A DNA stretch of 64,000 nucleotides, from assembly GCA_964573725.1 (NCBI GenBank), contig CAZNLJ010000014.1:1-64000 (forward strand), given 5' to 3'. The translations under genes and the position numbers were made by a program. This document shows, piece after piece, positions 17,679 through 27,590 of this stretch. The stretch is from UBA6168 sp964573725. GTDB lineage: Bacteria; Bacteroidota; Bacteroidia; Chitinophagales; Saprospiraceae. Under the pieces are notes generated by a model. That model did no database searches, was not told the origin of the DNA, and saw only the letters and a program-made list of their open reading frames with translations. Position 1 is the first letter of the stretch. Each line of letters starts with the position of its first letter.

Positions 17679-19379
17679 TCAGCGGACGATGGCCAGCTTG
17701 CCGGTCTGGAGATATTTGCCGGCACAATTGGCGGTCATCCAATAGGTTCCGGGTGGAAGCCCTGCTGTGGGGACCGGGATGTTGGCGGCACCCGCCTCGT
17801 GCCGGCCGGCCTCCAGCCGGCGTCGGATCCGGCCTTGCCCGTCCTGCAGCGTGAGGTATAGATCCCCGGCTTCCGGCAGCTGCAAACGGACCTCGAATTG
17901 TCCGACCGCCGGGTTGGGAACCAGCTGCATCCCCAGGTCGAAATGACTGTGCGGACGGCGGTCCGGAGCCGCTGTCGGCGGGTTCTTGACGAGCGTCACC
18001 TGAATCAGCCGGTTGGCGGCGGCGGTAGCGGCGATGGTGTTTGTCAGGAAGGGATTCGGTTGGTTATCCGGTGTGACGATGCCCCCGACGATATGACCGA
18101 GCAGGGTCGGTCCGTCCGGCAACAGGGAATAATCCACCACGCCTTCCCCGACGACCGGGAGACCGGCCGTCGGAATGAATTCCGCACTGGTCCCCGTGTA
18201 ATGAGGGAGTTCCACATCGAACGCGACTTCCTCGTAGGTGCCGTTGGGCAAGCGGCTGACCCGACTGACCGTGCGGACGAACGGAATGCGGTTATCCCGG
18301 ACCAGGCTGTCATTGGCATCCAGCTGGTACTGGCTCATGCCGCCGAAGAACAGGGTATGCATGGTCTCCGATTCCGGATTGTACAAGGCTGCCTTCGCGC
18401 AGTGGTAGTTCGCCAGGTATTGGTTGAAACCGTCGACCGCCGCATGGCCGCCCGGCGTTACCTCCAGGATGTTCAGGAATGGCAACAAAGCCAATCCGGG
18501 CTGGAAGACACCGGAGAAGGCCACAAAGCCGGAAATACCGCCGGGAAAGACCTGCGGGACCAGGTTGTAGTCCCGCCGGTGAAGGTGCAGTTCGTCGACC
18601 GTCTCCTGCCGGCTTTCCAGTTGCCATTGTCCTCCGGACTGGGAAAAAGTGAACCGGCGGATGGCATCGGTATACTGCTGGAAGACATTCCCGCCCAATG
18701 CGGAGTAAACGCCTTCGAAGCGATGTCCGCCGACCAACAGGAAGGTATCGGCGAGCACGCCGATTTGGCCGCCGCAAACCGCAAAGGCGCTGTCCCGCAG
18801 CTGCTGGAAATGTGGTGCCAAGGCCGTCGCACTGTCACCCGCGAGGACGGCCGCCATCAGCCCCGGTACATCTATGAAGGTGAAGTACGGGTAGGTGGTA
18901 TGGAGACCGTTGGAAATGCGTTGCCCGTATCCTCCGACGAAACAGAGCCAGTCCCCGAACTGGCAGAATGCCATGTTGGCACTTTGCAGCTGCTCCCGCA
19001 AGGTATCCGGCAGGCCCGCCAGGCTCCGCTGCCAGACCTGCGGAATGGTCGGATCCACCACGTAAATGTCCTGGTTGGCATCAGCCGCTCCGAATGCGTT
19101 GAACTTCTGGTGCAAGCCGTCGCGACGCCCCCCGAGCAACAGCCATTTGCCTTCATGTGTCGCCGCCGCGAAGGAGTGCAAACCCGGCAATCCGGGAATG
19201 CCGACCGTATCGAATGTCAAGGTGAACAGGTCCTGGGTGTAGGCCGGCCGCACCAGGCAAAGGGCGATTAGTATGAGATACCTGGAAAGCGGTCCGCCGG
19301 GAGCCGACCCAAGCGGCAGCCCCGTCGGAACGGGGCGCCGATTGGTATTGAAAGACGAAGAACTCTGATTGGTTTCCAA
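17679..19379 (-). CDS. Secreted kelch-like T9SS protein with uncertain start
   Basis: An exported protein of about 566 residues. A signal-like segment (RYLILIALCLVRPAYTQ) precedes a mature part with kelch-like strands (FAAATHEGKWLLLGGRRDGL, FGDWLCFVGGYGQR, DTFLLVGGHRFEGVY) and a C-terminal T9SS type A domain starting at MQLVPNPAVGQFEVRL. No in-frame ATG or GTG exists between the upstream gene's stop (19442) and the signal segment; the frame itself is open back to 19790 but that part overlaps the upstream gene. I place the start provisionally at an in-frame TTG at 19379. A rarer start codon or a sequence error is possible. The gene is probably co-transcribed with the 1728-residue gene upstream. 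Confidence 0.7.
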   Translation of the reverse strand: METNQSSSSFNTNRRPVPTGLPLGSAPGGPLSRYLILIALCLVRPAYTQDLFTLTFDTVGIPGLPGLHSFAAATHEGKWLLLGGRRDGLHQKFNAFGAADANQDIYVVDPTIPQVWQRSLAGLPDTLREQLQSANMAFCQFGDWLCFVGGYGQRISNGLHTTYPYFTFIDVPGLMAAVLAGDSATALAPHFQQLRDSAFAVCGGQIGVLADTFLLVGGHRFEGVYSALGGNVFQQYTDAIRRFTFSQSGGQWQLESRQETVDELHLHRRDYNLVPQVFPGGISGFVAFSGVFQPGLALLPFLNILEVTPGGHAAVDGFNQYLANYHCAKAALYNPESETMHTLFFGGMSQYQLDANDSLVRDNRIPFVRTVSRVSRLPNGTYEEVAFDVELPHYTGTSAEFIPTAGLPVVGEGVVDYSLLPDGPTLLGHIVGGIVTPDNQPNPFLTNTIAATAAANRLIQVTLVKNPPTAAPDRRPHSHFDLGMQLVPNPAVGQFEVRLQLPEAGDLYLTLQDGQGRIRRRLEAGRHEAGAANIPVPTAGLPPGTYWMTANCAGKYLQTGKLAIVR

Positions 19380-19441
19380 GTTGTCGGTATTGGTAGGTGA
19401 ACTGTCAATTGCCGGCCCGCTATCCTGGCCGGCTCCGGTTG

Positions 19442-22400
19442 TCAATAAGGTTGAATCGACAGGGTGGAAAAAGGCAGGATGGTCAAATCGCTGCCGGTCT
19501 GTACCTCGAGGGTACTTCCTTCCGCATGAAATCCGGCCGGGACAATCACCAGGAAACCGCCGGGAATCACAACCGCCTGGCATGGAAGCGGCACATGCCC
19601 CAAGTCCCAGTTCAATCGGTCGTTCCAGTACTGGCCGTCTCCCGTCCCCACCCAGGTGATGGTATTGTTCCCCAATACCGGTACCATGACCGCCTGGATT
19701 GGGGAACTGCAACCCGGGATTTCGGAAGTCCGGACCGCAAGCAGATAGCTGCCGGCAGCCAGGTCGCCGAAGGTTCCGGTATTCGTCCAACTATTACCGC
19801 CGTCGACGGTGTAGGACAGCGGACCCCCATAACCGGATAGTTCGAACCGGATGACACCCCGGCCTTCCCCACAAGTATCGGGATCCACGGAGACGGCGTA
19901 CGCGGGAAAATCGACCGCCACCGTCAGGGTCGCCTGACAGGTGGCCGTGTTGCCGCTCCCGTCGCTGCAGGTCAGGGTCACCACCTGGGTGCCTGCCTGG
20001 CTGCAATCGAAGGAGCCCGGCGAAACGGACAGGGCCGTCACTGTCCCACAATTGTCCGTGGAAAGGGCAGCGTCCCAGACCAAGGCCGGCGGCAAGGTCG
20101 CGGTGGCAGGGGCGGCGACCGTCAGCAGGGTATCCCGACAGACGGGCAAGGGCGGCACCGTGTCCCGGATTTCCACCTGGCCGAAACAAACGGCCTCTTG
20201 CCCGCAGGCATCCTGGACCGTCAGCGACACCGTATTGAAGCCGAGGTCATCGCATCGGAAGGTATCCTGGTTCAGCAAACGGGAAGTGATGGCGACATTA
20301 TCAAAGGATCCGTTGTCCACCGATTGCACGCCCAACCATGCCATGCCTGCCTGATCAAGATAGACCAGGGTATCCCGACACAAGGCGGTCGGTGGAGAAA
20401 GGTCGGTAGCCACTACGATGCTATCCGAAGCCGAACAACCGTTCGGTCCGGTCACCAGGACGGCAAATGTGCCGTCGGAACCGGGCGGAAGCGCCAGGGA
20501 CGGAAGCTGGCCTCCATTGCTCCAGGCATAGCTTTCCCCCGGTATCCCGCCCGATGCGAGTAGAGTGGTGCTGTCTCCGGTACAGGGAAAGGCATTTCCC
20601 GTGATGACCGGCTGGGGTTGCGGTGCCACCGGTACGAATACGGTGGCGGTATCCGGCGGACAACCATTGTCCTTGCTGACCACCACCGTGTAGCTCGTCG
20701 GTCCAACGGGCGCGACGGTCAGGGAAGCGGTGGTGTCTCCGGACGGTAACCATTGGTAGTGGTCTCCACCGGCGGCCGACAAGGAGACGGGATCTCCGGG
20801 ACAGTCGGCCGTATCGGTACATATCAACAGTTCCCATTCCATCAGGATACCGCCATCCTCCGGATAATAGTCGGAGACGATGAGTTTCCAGGTACCGGCG
20901 GCCTGTTTACCGTCCAGGCTGGACAGGTCCTCCAGCGGCCGGAAATCACCGCTGATTGCAAAATCGTCGGGACCGTTGGTCGGCGTACAGGTATTCTCCA
21001 GCGCCACCGCCGTTGCGTCGGCCGCATCGAAAAAGGACACATAAATATTTCGTTCCCAACACCCGTCTTCGATAGCCGGAAAACCGGGGCGACTGAACAG
21101 CAGGACGGAAGTGCCGTCGGGTGCCACGAGACGGGCGTCGATATCGCCGAGGTAGTCGTGAAGCACGGCCAAGTTGACCTTCACATGGCGGATCACCCCG
21201 CTGTCGGACACCATGAGTTGGGAAGTGATCACCGATGTCGTGGTATTCGGGATGACAATGGGCAGGTCGCCTGGCAGGTAAAGGTCACAGTGGTTGATGA
21301 AGCCGACGGCAGCCGGCGGGGTTTGGCCACAACCGGCAGGCAGTACCATCACCCCGGCGGATGGCGGGGAAACAAGCGCCGCCAAGTCCTCACAAACACA
21401 ACGCGTCCGGATGAAGACCTGCGGACCGTCCTGGTCGTATACCGGTACCTCCGAGGTCCATGCCCTTCTGTCGACCTCGTATTGGGCAATGGCCCCCTGC
21501 GGACAAACAATGGGGCTGATGCTGCCACCGGAGGGTGTGCAGCTGTTGGACGGGCAGGAACTGTTCACCACCTGCACGTCCGGTGCAGGCGCCGTCAGGT
21601 CGGGACAACAACCGGTCCCGTACACCCGTACCTGTCCCGATGACAGGTTACCCGCGTTGAAATTGCGCGCGGAGACGAGCAGCTGCCGCCCATCCGCGGA
21701 GAGGTCCGACACCCCGCCGAAAAAGCTGCCGGAAGCGGGACCGGGCAGGCTGGCTCCGGTTTGCAACCAATGCCCGCCGCTGTGGCGGAACAGGGTCACC
21801 GAGCCATACGCATTTCCATTGATGTCCTTGGATTCCGGCGCTCCGACGGCCAGCCGGGAACCGTCGGCGGACAACGAAACGGAATGGCCGAAGAGAGCGT
21901 ACTCGCTGTCCCCGTACAGGGTCATGCCCGATGGTTGCCACGAACCGGATACATAATCGTAGACCTGGACACTTCCCCTTCCGATCAAACCGTTTCCGGT
22001 GACCTCCGGACTGCCCACCGCCAGGCGATTCCCGGTCGAATCGATGGCCAGGCCGGCACCGGCTCCCCCGTAAGTTTCCGACCCGGGGATCGCCGCTCCC
22101 TTTGGCATCCAGGTGCCGCCGTTCAGGAGATAGACGAAAACCGATCCCACCGAAGTGCCGTTCAGCTGATAATCCGGCGACGCGACGGCAAGCACTTGCC
22201 CATCGGCAGACAAGGCCAGGTTTTCGCCGAAGGAATAGTCGGTGGGATCAGCTTCGAGGATATTGCCCGTCGGCACCCAATCCCCGGCATTGAATGTGTA
22301 TACACGGACCTGTCTCTCATAGGAAGATGCAGATGCCCCGGCAACAGCCAACACGCTCCCGTCCGCAGACAAGGCGACGGAATTGCTTCCGAAATAAGCA

Positions 22401-24628
22401 AACGACGAAGAGCCTTCTATGGTCTGCCCCAACTGGACCAAGGAGTCACCATTTTGGGAAAATACCTTGACCTGGCCAAAGTATTCCACCCCGCCTTCCT
22501 CGCAACTGAAGGCGATGACCGTTCCATCCTCGGAAATGGCTACCGCACTTCCACAAGTCCAATATTCGTCTTCTCCTAATAAGGGGCCGCCCACGGGCAC
22601 CCAGGAAGTGCTGTCCGACCGGTATAGGGTGACCTTGCCCCGGGACTCCAATCCTTCGCTCGTGAAATATTTGGTTCCGGAGACTAGATGGGTCCCATCG
22701 CCGGACAATCCGGCCGCATCCCCGAAGAATTCGTAATCGGTGCTTCCCTGCAAGACGCCGCCGATTCCGAAGGTCTGCCCGGTGGGACAGGCTACCGGCA
22801 GGGTCGTCACCCCGGCCGAAGACGGTCCGAAAAAAGTGGGATCGTTCTCGCATTGGCACCGTGTCCGGATGGACAGGGCGCTGGTGGCCGAATAGGCCGG
22901 TAAGGTGGACAACCAATCGCCGCCGTTTACCTGATACTGCAGGCGGGAACCTGCCGGACAGGATGTACCGGAGGGTGCCAGCAGAAGCCCCTGTGCGCAG
23001 GTCGCCGAGCAATCGTTCTCGATGACCTGCACTTCCGCCGGCGCACCGGCGAATACCGGACATTCCGGACAACCCAAGGCATGTACATAAGCCTTTTCCG
23101 TAGTGAAGCCGTAGGCACCGACCAACAGCGTGCCGCCATCGGAAGATAATCCCAAGGCATAGCCGAACGAACCGTAATACAATTCCCCTTCCAAGGCGCT
23201 ACCGACCGGTACCCAGTTTCCGCCTTGTCCTTCATAGACCCGTACTTGTCCCGAGCCGATGCCTGACCCGTCGTATTCCGGCGCGCCCGTCGCCACCCGG
23301 TCCCCCGCCGCATCCAATGAAACCGATTGCCCGAGCGCAGCACCCGCTCCCGGTCCGTTGATATTGCCTCCGTATTGTACCCAAGCACCACCCGTCAGAT
23401 GAAAAACCTGGACCTGACCGCTGTTGGTGCCGCCCGCATCGCTGCCGATGGCACCGGCCGCCACCACCTTCCCATCGGCGGATAAGGATACGGAATTCCC
23501 AAAGTTATCCCCGGCCGCCGTTCCGGCCAGGCTGTTTCCCAAAGGCTGCCAGCTACCACCGGAATATCGGAACACCTTCACCGCACCGGCTCCCGACCCA
23601 TTGTCATCGTTGCCCGGCACACCGGCCGCCAGGGTCGTTCCATCCGCCGACAGGTCCACCGCTATTCCGAAATTATCGGAGGCCGCCTCACCGAACAAAT
23701 CCGTACCGACCTGCGTCCAGGTACCGCCGACCAGGTCGAAGACCCGTACTCTACCGGTATAACCGGACCATCCATGCCCTCCAAGCGCGAGGCGATGGCC
23801 GGAATCCGACAGTGAAAGCGCATGGCCCAGCCGCTCGCCATCCGTCCCCCCTTCCAATGTGTCACCCAACTGGGTCCAGGTTCCGCCGGCATATTGGTAT
23901 ACCCGAACGGTTCCCCGCAGGAATCCTGCCCCGCTCCCGACGGTGCCGATGGCCAGGATGGAACCATCCGCGGACAAGGACACGGCGCTGCCGAATTCAG
24001 CCCCCTGGGAAGTACCCTCGAAGGGCAGCCCCATGGCTACCCACTGCCCGTTGGTCTCCTGAAATACTTCCACCCGCCCTACCCCTCCTGCGTGCAAAGG
24101 CGCACCAACCGCTACTACCGAACCGTCGGCGGACAAGGCGACGGATTTACCGAATGAACCTACCTGGACACTGCCCTGGATATCATTACCCAACTGATTC
24201 CAGGATTCCGTCCCGCAGTTCGAAGCCGGTGCGGTGACCGTGGTCGCGGAAGCGGGCCCGGTTTGTCCGGGGTCTTCGTCACAAACACAACGGGTACGGA
24301 TTTCCTGTGCAGGGCCGGCCTGTGCGTAAGCAGGCAGGTCACCCCAGGGACCGTTGTCCACCTGATATTGTAAACCGGCCCCTGCAGGACAGGGATTGCC
24401 TCCGGGCGGCAGGATGATTCCGCCGGCGGCCGTACAGGTGGAATCACAAGCACTGTTGGCGACCTGCACCGGAGGCGGAGCGACGGAGAGATCGGGGCAA
24501 CTGACAGGTCGTGTGCCTGCCGGCTGTCCGATGGGATTTCGCAAGGTCATCGTTTGGGTCGGTTCGCCGACGGATGACGTCCATAAGGCAAGGGCTGCCG
24601 GAAGGAAAAATAGAAAAGCAGAGGGCAT
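19442..24628 (-). CDS. Giant surface protein: two seven-bladed propellers, P-domain, HYR-type repeats
   Basis: A 1728-residue exported protein with a signal peptide (FLFFLPAALALWTSS). Three cysteine-rich modules of about 95 residues (about 44-138, 521-620 and 1007-1105) share CPAG..YQV..W and IRTRC.C. Between them lie two blocks of exactly seven FG-GAP-like repeats with the core FG.SV.LSADG..LA.G (about 145-520 and 622-1006), each able to form a seven-bladed propeller. A proprotein-convertase P-domain follows (about 1111-1272), then PKD-like and HYR-like segments (about 1275-1630) with paired cysteines, then a WNDRLNWDLGHVP module. No type A sorting domain is evident at the C-terminus. It heads a co-directional run of surface genes. 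Adhesion or matrix binding is a guess. Confidence 0.85.
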   Translation of the reverse strand: MPSAFLFFLPAALALWTSSVGEPTQTMTLRNPIGQPAGTRPVSCPDLSVAPPPVQVANSACDSTCTAAGGIILPPGGNPCPAGAGLQYQVDNGPWGDLPAYAQAGPAQEIRTRCVCDEDPGQTGPASATTVTAPASNCGTESWNQLGNDIQGSVQVGSFGKSVALSADGSVVAVGAPLHAGGVGRVEVFQETNGQWVAMGLPFEGTSQGAEFGSAVSLSADGSILAIGTVGSGAGFLRGTVRVYQYAGGTWTQLGDTLEGGTDGERLGHALSLSDSGHRLALGGHGWSGYTGRVRVFDLVGGTWTQVGTDLFGEAASDNFGIAVDLSADGTTLAAGVPGNDDNGSGAGAVKVFRYSGGSWQPLGNSLAGTAAGDNFGNSVSLSADGKVVAAGAIGSDAGGTNSGQVQVFHLTGGAWVQYGGNINGPGAGAALGQSVSLDAAGDRVATGAPEYDGSGIGSGQVRVYEGQGGNWVPVGSALEGELYYGSFGYALGLSSDGGTLLVGAYGFTTEKAYVHALGCPECPVFAGAPAEVQVIENDCSATCAQGLLLAPSGTSCPAGSRLQYQVNGGDWLSTLPAYSATSALSIRTRCQCENDPTFFGPSSAGVTTLPVACPTGQTFGIGGVLQGSTDYEFFGDAAGLSGDGTHLVSGTKYFTSEGLESRGKVTLYRSDSTSWVPVGGPLLGEDEYWTCGSAVAISEDGTVIAFSCEEGGVEYFGQVKVFSQNGDSLVQLGQTIEGSSSFAYFGSNSVALSADGSVLAVAGASASSYERQVRVYTFNAGDWVPTGNILEADPTDYSFGENLALSADGQVLAVASPDYQLNGTSVGSVFVYLLNGGTWMPKGAAIPGSETYGGAGAGLAIDSTGNRLAVGSPEVTGNGLIGRGSVQVYDYVSGSWQPSGMTLYGDSEYALFGHSVSLSADGSRLAVGAPESKDINGNAYGSVTLFRHSGGHWLQTGASLPGPASGSFFGGVSDLSADGRQLLVSARNFNAGNLSSGQVRVYGTGCCPDLTAPAPDVQVVNSSCPSNSCTPSGGSISPIVCPQGAIAQYEVDRRAWTSEVPVYDQDGPQVFIRTRCVCEDLAALVSPPSAGVMVLPAGCGQTPPAAVGFINHCDLYLPGDLPIVIPNTTTSVITSQLMVSDSGVIRHVKVNLAVLHDYLGDIDARLVAPDGTSVLLFSRPGFPAIEDGCWERNIYVSFFDAADATAVALENTCTPTNGPDDFAISGDFRPLEDLSSLDGKQAAGTWKLIVSDYYPEDGGILMEWELLICTDTADCPGDPVSLSAAGGDHYQWLPSGDTTASLTVAPVGPTSYTVVVSKDNGCPPDTATVFVPVAPQPQPVITGNAFPCTGDSTTLLASGGIPGESYAWSNGGQLPSLALPPGSDGTFAVLVTGPNGCSASDSIVVATDLSPPTALCRDTLVYLDQAGMAWLGVQSVDNGSFDNVAITSRLLNQDTFRCDDLGFNTVSLTVQDACGQEAVCFGQVEIRDTVPPLPVCRDTLLTVAAPATATLPPALVWDAALSTDNCGTVTALSVSPGSFDCSQAGTQVVTLTCSDGSGNTATCQATLTVAVDFPAYAVSVDPDTCGEGRGVIRFELSGYGGPLSYTVDGGNSWTNTGTFGDLAAGSYLLAVRTSEIPGCSSPIQAVMVPVLGNNTITWVGTGDGQYWNDRLNWDLGHVPLPCQAVVIPGGFLVIVPAGFHAEGSTLEVQTGSDLTILPFSTLSIQPY

Positions 24629-24837
24629 GGACTTGTTCGTTTTTGAGTTACCTTCTTAAAACGACGCAAGAATAACGGGAACTTGAGGCAAGAAAGAAAC
24701 ACCGGTCAACCGGATGGTACAGGATTTAAAATACCGGACAATTTCCGAATGGCCACTTTATATGTACCTTTACCAAGCGATTGAAAATATGGCCATTCAA
24801 AGGTATCCGCCCCGGCCCCGTATTTAAGAAAAAGGAC
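24629..24837. promoter_or_regulatory. Divergent promoter region between the surface-protein run and the AraC-type regulator
   Basis: The 209 bases between the two divergent starts are AT-rich. A near-match to the -7 consensus (TACCTTTA, 24765-24772, last base off) lies on the plus strand 66 bases ahead of the ATG at 24838. No inverted repeat stood out. The divergent layout makes regulation of the surface-protein run by the neighbouring regulator plausible but unproven. Confidence 0.35.
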
Positions 24838-26124
24838 ATGCTACTTTCCAGTTCCATCGCTTTCATTTTCCTGGCCCTGGTCTTGTCCTGGTTCAACTGG
24901 CGAAAAAACAGGACCACCTTATTCCTTTCCTTACTGCTGTTGAGTCTTTCGATATTCGGTTTCACCCACACCCTGCTGCTGGAAAAAGGTCCGATGGGGT
25001 TGTTGGCCGTCCTTTACAACAATTTCTCCCCCCTGTATTTCCTGCTGGGGCCCCTGCTTTACTTTTATGTGAAACATACGCTGGAGGACCGGTCGTATGT
25101 CCGGGCACGGGACGCTTGGCACCTGCTTCCTTTTGCAGCTGCCGTCGTGAATGTCTTACCTTATTGGTTCTCTCCTTTCGCATTCAAAATGGATACCGTG
25201 GCGGCGGTAGCTGCGGAACCTTCCCTGATCCGGGCGCTGCATCCCAACCTTTATATTCCGGGCTCCTTTAGCCTGGCGATCCGGGCATTACTGATTTTGG
25301 GTTACGTGCTGGCTTCCTTCGTCCTGATCCTGCGGCACCGCCACCGACCGCCACGATCAGGCCTCGCGTACCGGCGTCAGTTCGGCCTGATTTCGAAGTG
25401 GTTGCTGGTCCTGACCGGTTTGGTCCTGTTGACGGATCTCGGCTACCTGTTCGCTGCCGGCGAATTCATTCTCGAACCGGAGGAACATATCGGGCCCGAT
25501 GCATTGGTTACCCCTTTCAACTATTTCGGGATATCGGCATTCCTGTGCATTCCCCTCGCCTTGGTCCTTTTTCCGGGTATCCTGTACGGATTTCCGATTG
25601 CCGCCCATCGTATGTCCGCACCGTCGGAAGACCAGCGTCCGGGCATTCCGGAAACAAGCATCGCCAAGACTGGTGCCGCCGAACCGGAGCCTATCGTGCC
25701 GCCCCAGCCGCCGGCGGACGAAACGGACAATCCCTTCTCGGAAATGGCACAACAACTGCTTTCCTACCTGGATACCGAAAAACCGTTCCTCCAGCCTGAT
25801 TTCTCGGCGGATGACCTAGCCCGCGCGGTCGGCATGCCCCGGCATCACCTCTATTATTGCCTGAATCAGGTCCTGCATGTCAATTTTCCGGACCTTCGGA
25901 AACGGCTCCGGGTGGAGCATGCCATTCAGCTGCTGACATCCGGCCAGCACCATAACCTCACGATGGAGGGCATCGGTTTTTCCGCCGGATTCTCCTCCCG
26001 GTCGAGCTTTTATGCCTCTTTCAAATCCGTCTGTGGCCTCACCCCGTCCGAATACCTGGAAAAAATGGGCAAACAGCAGGATGCCGTGGCAGCGGGCAAC
26101 GAGGATGGACGACCGGCTTCCTGA
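24838..26124 (+). CDS. Membrane-anchored AraC-family transcriptional regulator
   Basis: A 428-residue protein. I chose the ATG at 24838 (MLLSSSIAFIFLALVLSWFNW) over an in-frame TTG at 24781. The first 270 or so residues contain about seven hydrophobic helices, a layout common in Bacteroidota AraC regulators. A proline- and acid-rich linker follows (about 275-320), then an AraC-type DNA-binding domain: first HTH around FSADDLARAVGMPRHHLYYCLN, second around LTMEGIGFSAGFSSRSSFYASFK with the closing GLTPSEYLEKM. It probably senses a membrane or lipid signal and acts on DNA while anchored. It diverges from the run of surface genes to its left. Confidence 0.9.
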   Translation: MLLSSSIAFIFLALVLSWFNWRKNRTTLFLSLLLLSLSIFGFTHTLLLEKGPMGLLAVLYNNFSPLYFLLGPLLYFYVKHTLEDRSYVRARDAWHLLPFAAAVVNVLPYWFSPFAFKMDTVAAVAAEPSLIRALHPNLYIPGSFSLAIRALLILGYVLASFVLILRHRHRPPRSGLAYRRQFGLISKWLLVLTGLVLLTDLGYLFAAGEFILEPEEHIGPDALVTPFNYFGISAFLCIPLALVLFPGILYGFPIAAHRMSAPSEDQRPGIPETSIAKTGAAEPEPIVPPQPPADETDNPFSEMAQQLLSYLDTEKPFLQPDFSADDLARAVGMPRHHLYYCLNQVLHVNFPDLRKRLRVEHAIQLLTSGQHHNLTMEGIGFSAGFSSRSSFYASFKSVCGLTPSEYLEKMGKQQDAVAAGNEDGRPAS

Positions 26125-26342
26125 GCGACCCGGCACGATGCAGCTCCGTATTCATCGGCGGACGGTAAGCCTGACCTCCTGCGTGGCCGATTCGACGCCC
26201 CGGAACAGGCACCACCTGCCGATATAAGGTCAGCCCCCATCCAATCGACACAAACGGCGCATCGATGCGACCTGCCCGAGGAAAAACACCTCATCGGGAA
26301 GGCGGTGCTGACCGACCCGGGTTGCGCCGGGCCGTAAACGGA

Positions 26343-27311
26343 TCAAAGGTCCAGGCTGCGCAGGTAGTTGCATGCCGCCTGGATGTCCTTTTTCGGCTCC
26401 GGCGCGAGGTCGTGTTCGATGAAAAAATGTTCCACCCCGGCCCGCCTGGCCGATGCCAGGATTTCTTTCAGGGGAATATCCCCCGATCCGGCCGGTACCA
26501 GTAAGGGGAAAAGCTCCATCCACTCCGCGGGGGTGGAACCTTTTCCTTTGAAACGGGTGACCGGCCGCATATCCTTGATGTGGAGCATCCGGTATCGACC
26601 GGGATGGGCCGCGAGCAGCGCCTGGGGGTCGGCATGACCGGCGACGGTCCAGAACAGGTCCATTTCCAGAAAAACGGTTTCCGGATCGGTTCCCCGAAGC
26701 AGGACATCCAAAGGCACCACGCCGTCCGATTCCGGAACCAGTCCGTAACCGTGGTTATGGTATGCGAAGCGGATACCTTCCTCGCGGGCCTGCCGGCCGA
26801 TTTCATTGAAACGGTCGGCCATACGCCGGTAAGCGTCGAGGTCCGTCCGCTCCGATTCCGGAATGGCCGGCAGCACGACGTAACGGGCTCCCAACCGGCG
26901 GGCTGCGCCGGCGAGAGCCGTCATATTGGATTCCATGGTAAATAGGTCGGTGTGCATGGACGGGACGCTGATTCCATGGGGATCCAACAGCGCCCGGAAC
27001 GCCTCTACGCTATGCCCGAAAAAGCCGCTTCCACTGAAACCGAGCCGTGGCGCAAGGGCGTTCCAGGAGGCTTTGGTCCTTTCATCGGTGAAGGGATAAG
27101 GACCGTAGGTCTCGAATTCCCGGATGCCCATGTCCGCCATAAGCCGTACACCTTCCTCGAGGTCGTTCTCCAGCAATTTCGGGATGGAGAAAAGCCCGAG
27201 TCCGATGGCCGGCAGCCGGTCTGTGAAGGAACCGGTCCGGCCTTCCGGCCGCCACCAGCAAAGACTTGCCCCCAACAGGGCGGATTTTTTCAGAAATTCT
27301 TTTCTTTTCAT
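26343..27311 (-). CDS. Sugar phosphate isomerase/epimerase-like TIM-barrel protein
   Basis: A 322-residue protein of the AP-endonuclease-2 / xylose-isomerase-like TIM barrel family. It begins with MKRKEFLKKSALLGASL, which resembles a Tat signal with Lys-Arg instead of Arg-Arg and suggests export, as in many Bacteroidota sugar epimerases. Likely metal-binding stretches are FAYHNHGYGL, VFLEMDLFWT, MLHIKDM and FIEHDLAPEP. It ends 218 bases from the convergent AraC-type gene. The substrate cannot be read from the sequence; related proteins act on keto-sugars or oxidised sugars such as 3-keto-glycosides. Confidence 0.88.
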   Translation of the reverse strand: MKRKEFLKKSALLGASLCWWRPEGRTGSFTDRLPAIGLGLFSIPKLLENDLEEGVRLMADMGIREFETYGPYPFTDERTKASWNALAPRLGFSGSGFFGHSVEAFRALLDPHGISVPSMHTDLFTMESNMTALAGAARRLGARYVVLPAIPESERTDLDAYRRMADRFNEIGRQAREEGIRFAYHNHGYGLVPESDGVVPLDVLLRGTDPETVFLEMDLFWTVAGHADPQALLAAHPGRYRMLHIKDMRPVTRFKGKGSTPAEWMELFPLLVPAGSGDIPLKEILASARRAGVEHFFIEHDLAPEPKKDIQAACNYLRSLDL

Positions 27312-27575
27312 TGCAATGTTTTGAAAATGAAGACCCCATGTACTCCCCTGCCGGTATCGTCCGCGAACCGACCGCCGAGCGTGGTGGCAAAATACTTTAT
27401 TCAGCGGACGCTCGTACGATTTCTCCCGGATTTCCTTTCCCGGCTTCGACAGGGATAAGCTCCTTGTCCTTCCGACGAATAATGAGTCCTTTTTCTACCT
27501 GTCCGTGGGTTCCCGTCGGTCGCCACCATGCACCGCCGACTTTTTTTCCAAGGGAGATACCAATCCCTTTTTTCG

Positions 27576-27590
27576 TATTTTTGTACAAAA
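27576..27590 (+). promoter_or_regulatory. -7 box overlapped by a perfect 12-bp palindrome
   Basis: TATTTTTG (27576-27583) matches TAnnTTTG, and TTTTGTACAAAA (27579-27590) is a perfect palindrome that overlaps it. The ATG at 27601 lies 17 bases after the box. A protein binding the palindrome would block the promoter. No TTG element is seen at the usual distance upstream. Confidence 0.45.

Noticed and set aside
17679..19790. The idea that the 1728-residue gene and the kelch-like T9SS gene are one gene split by a frameshift
   Set aside because: The downstream protein has its own signal-peptide-like segment right at its beginning, so a separate gene with a non-ATG start is the simpler reading.
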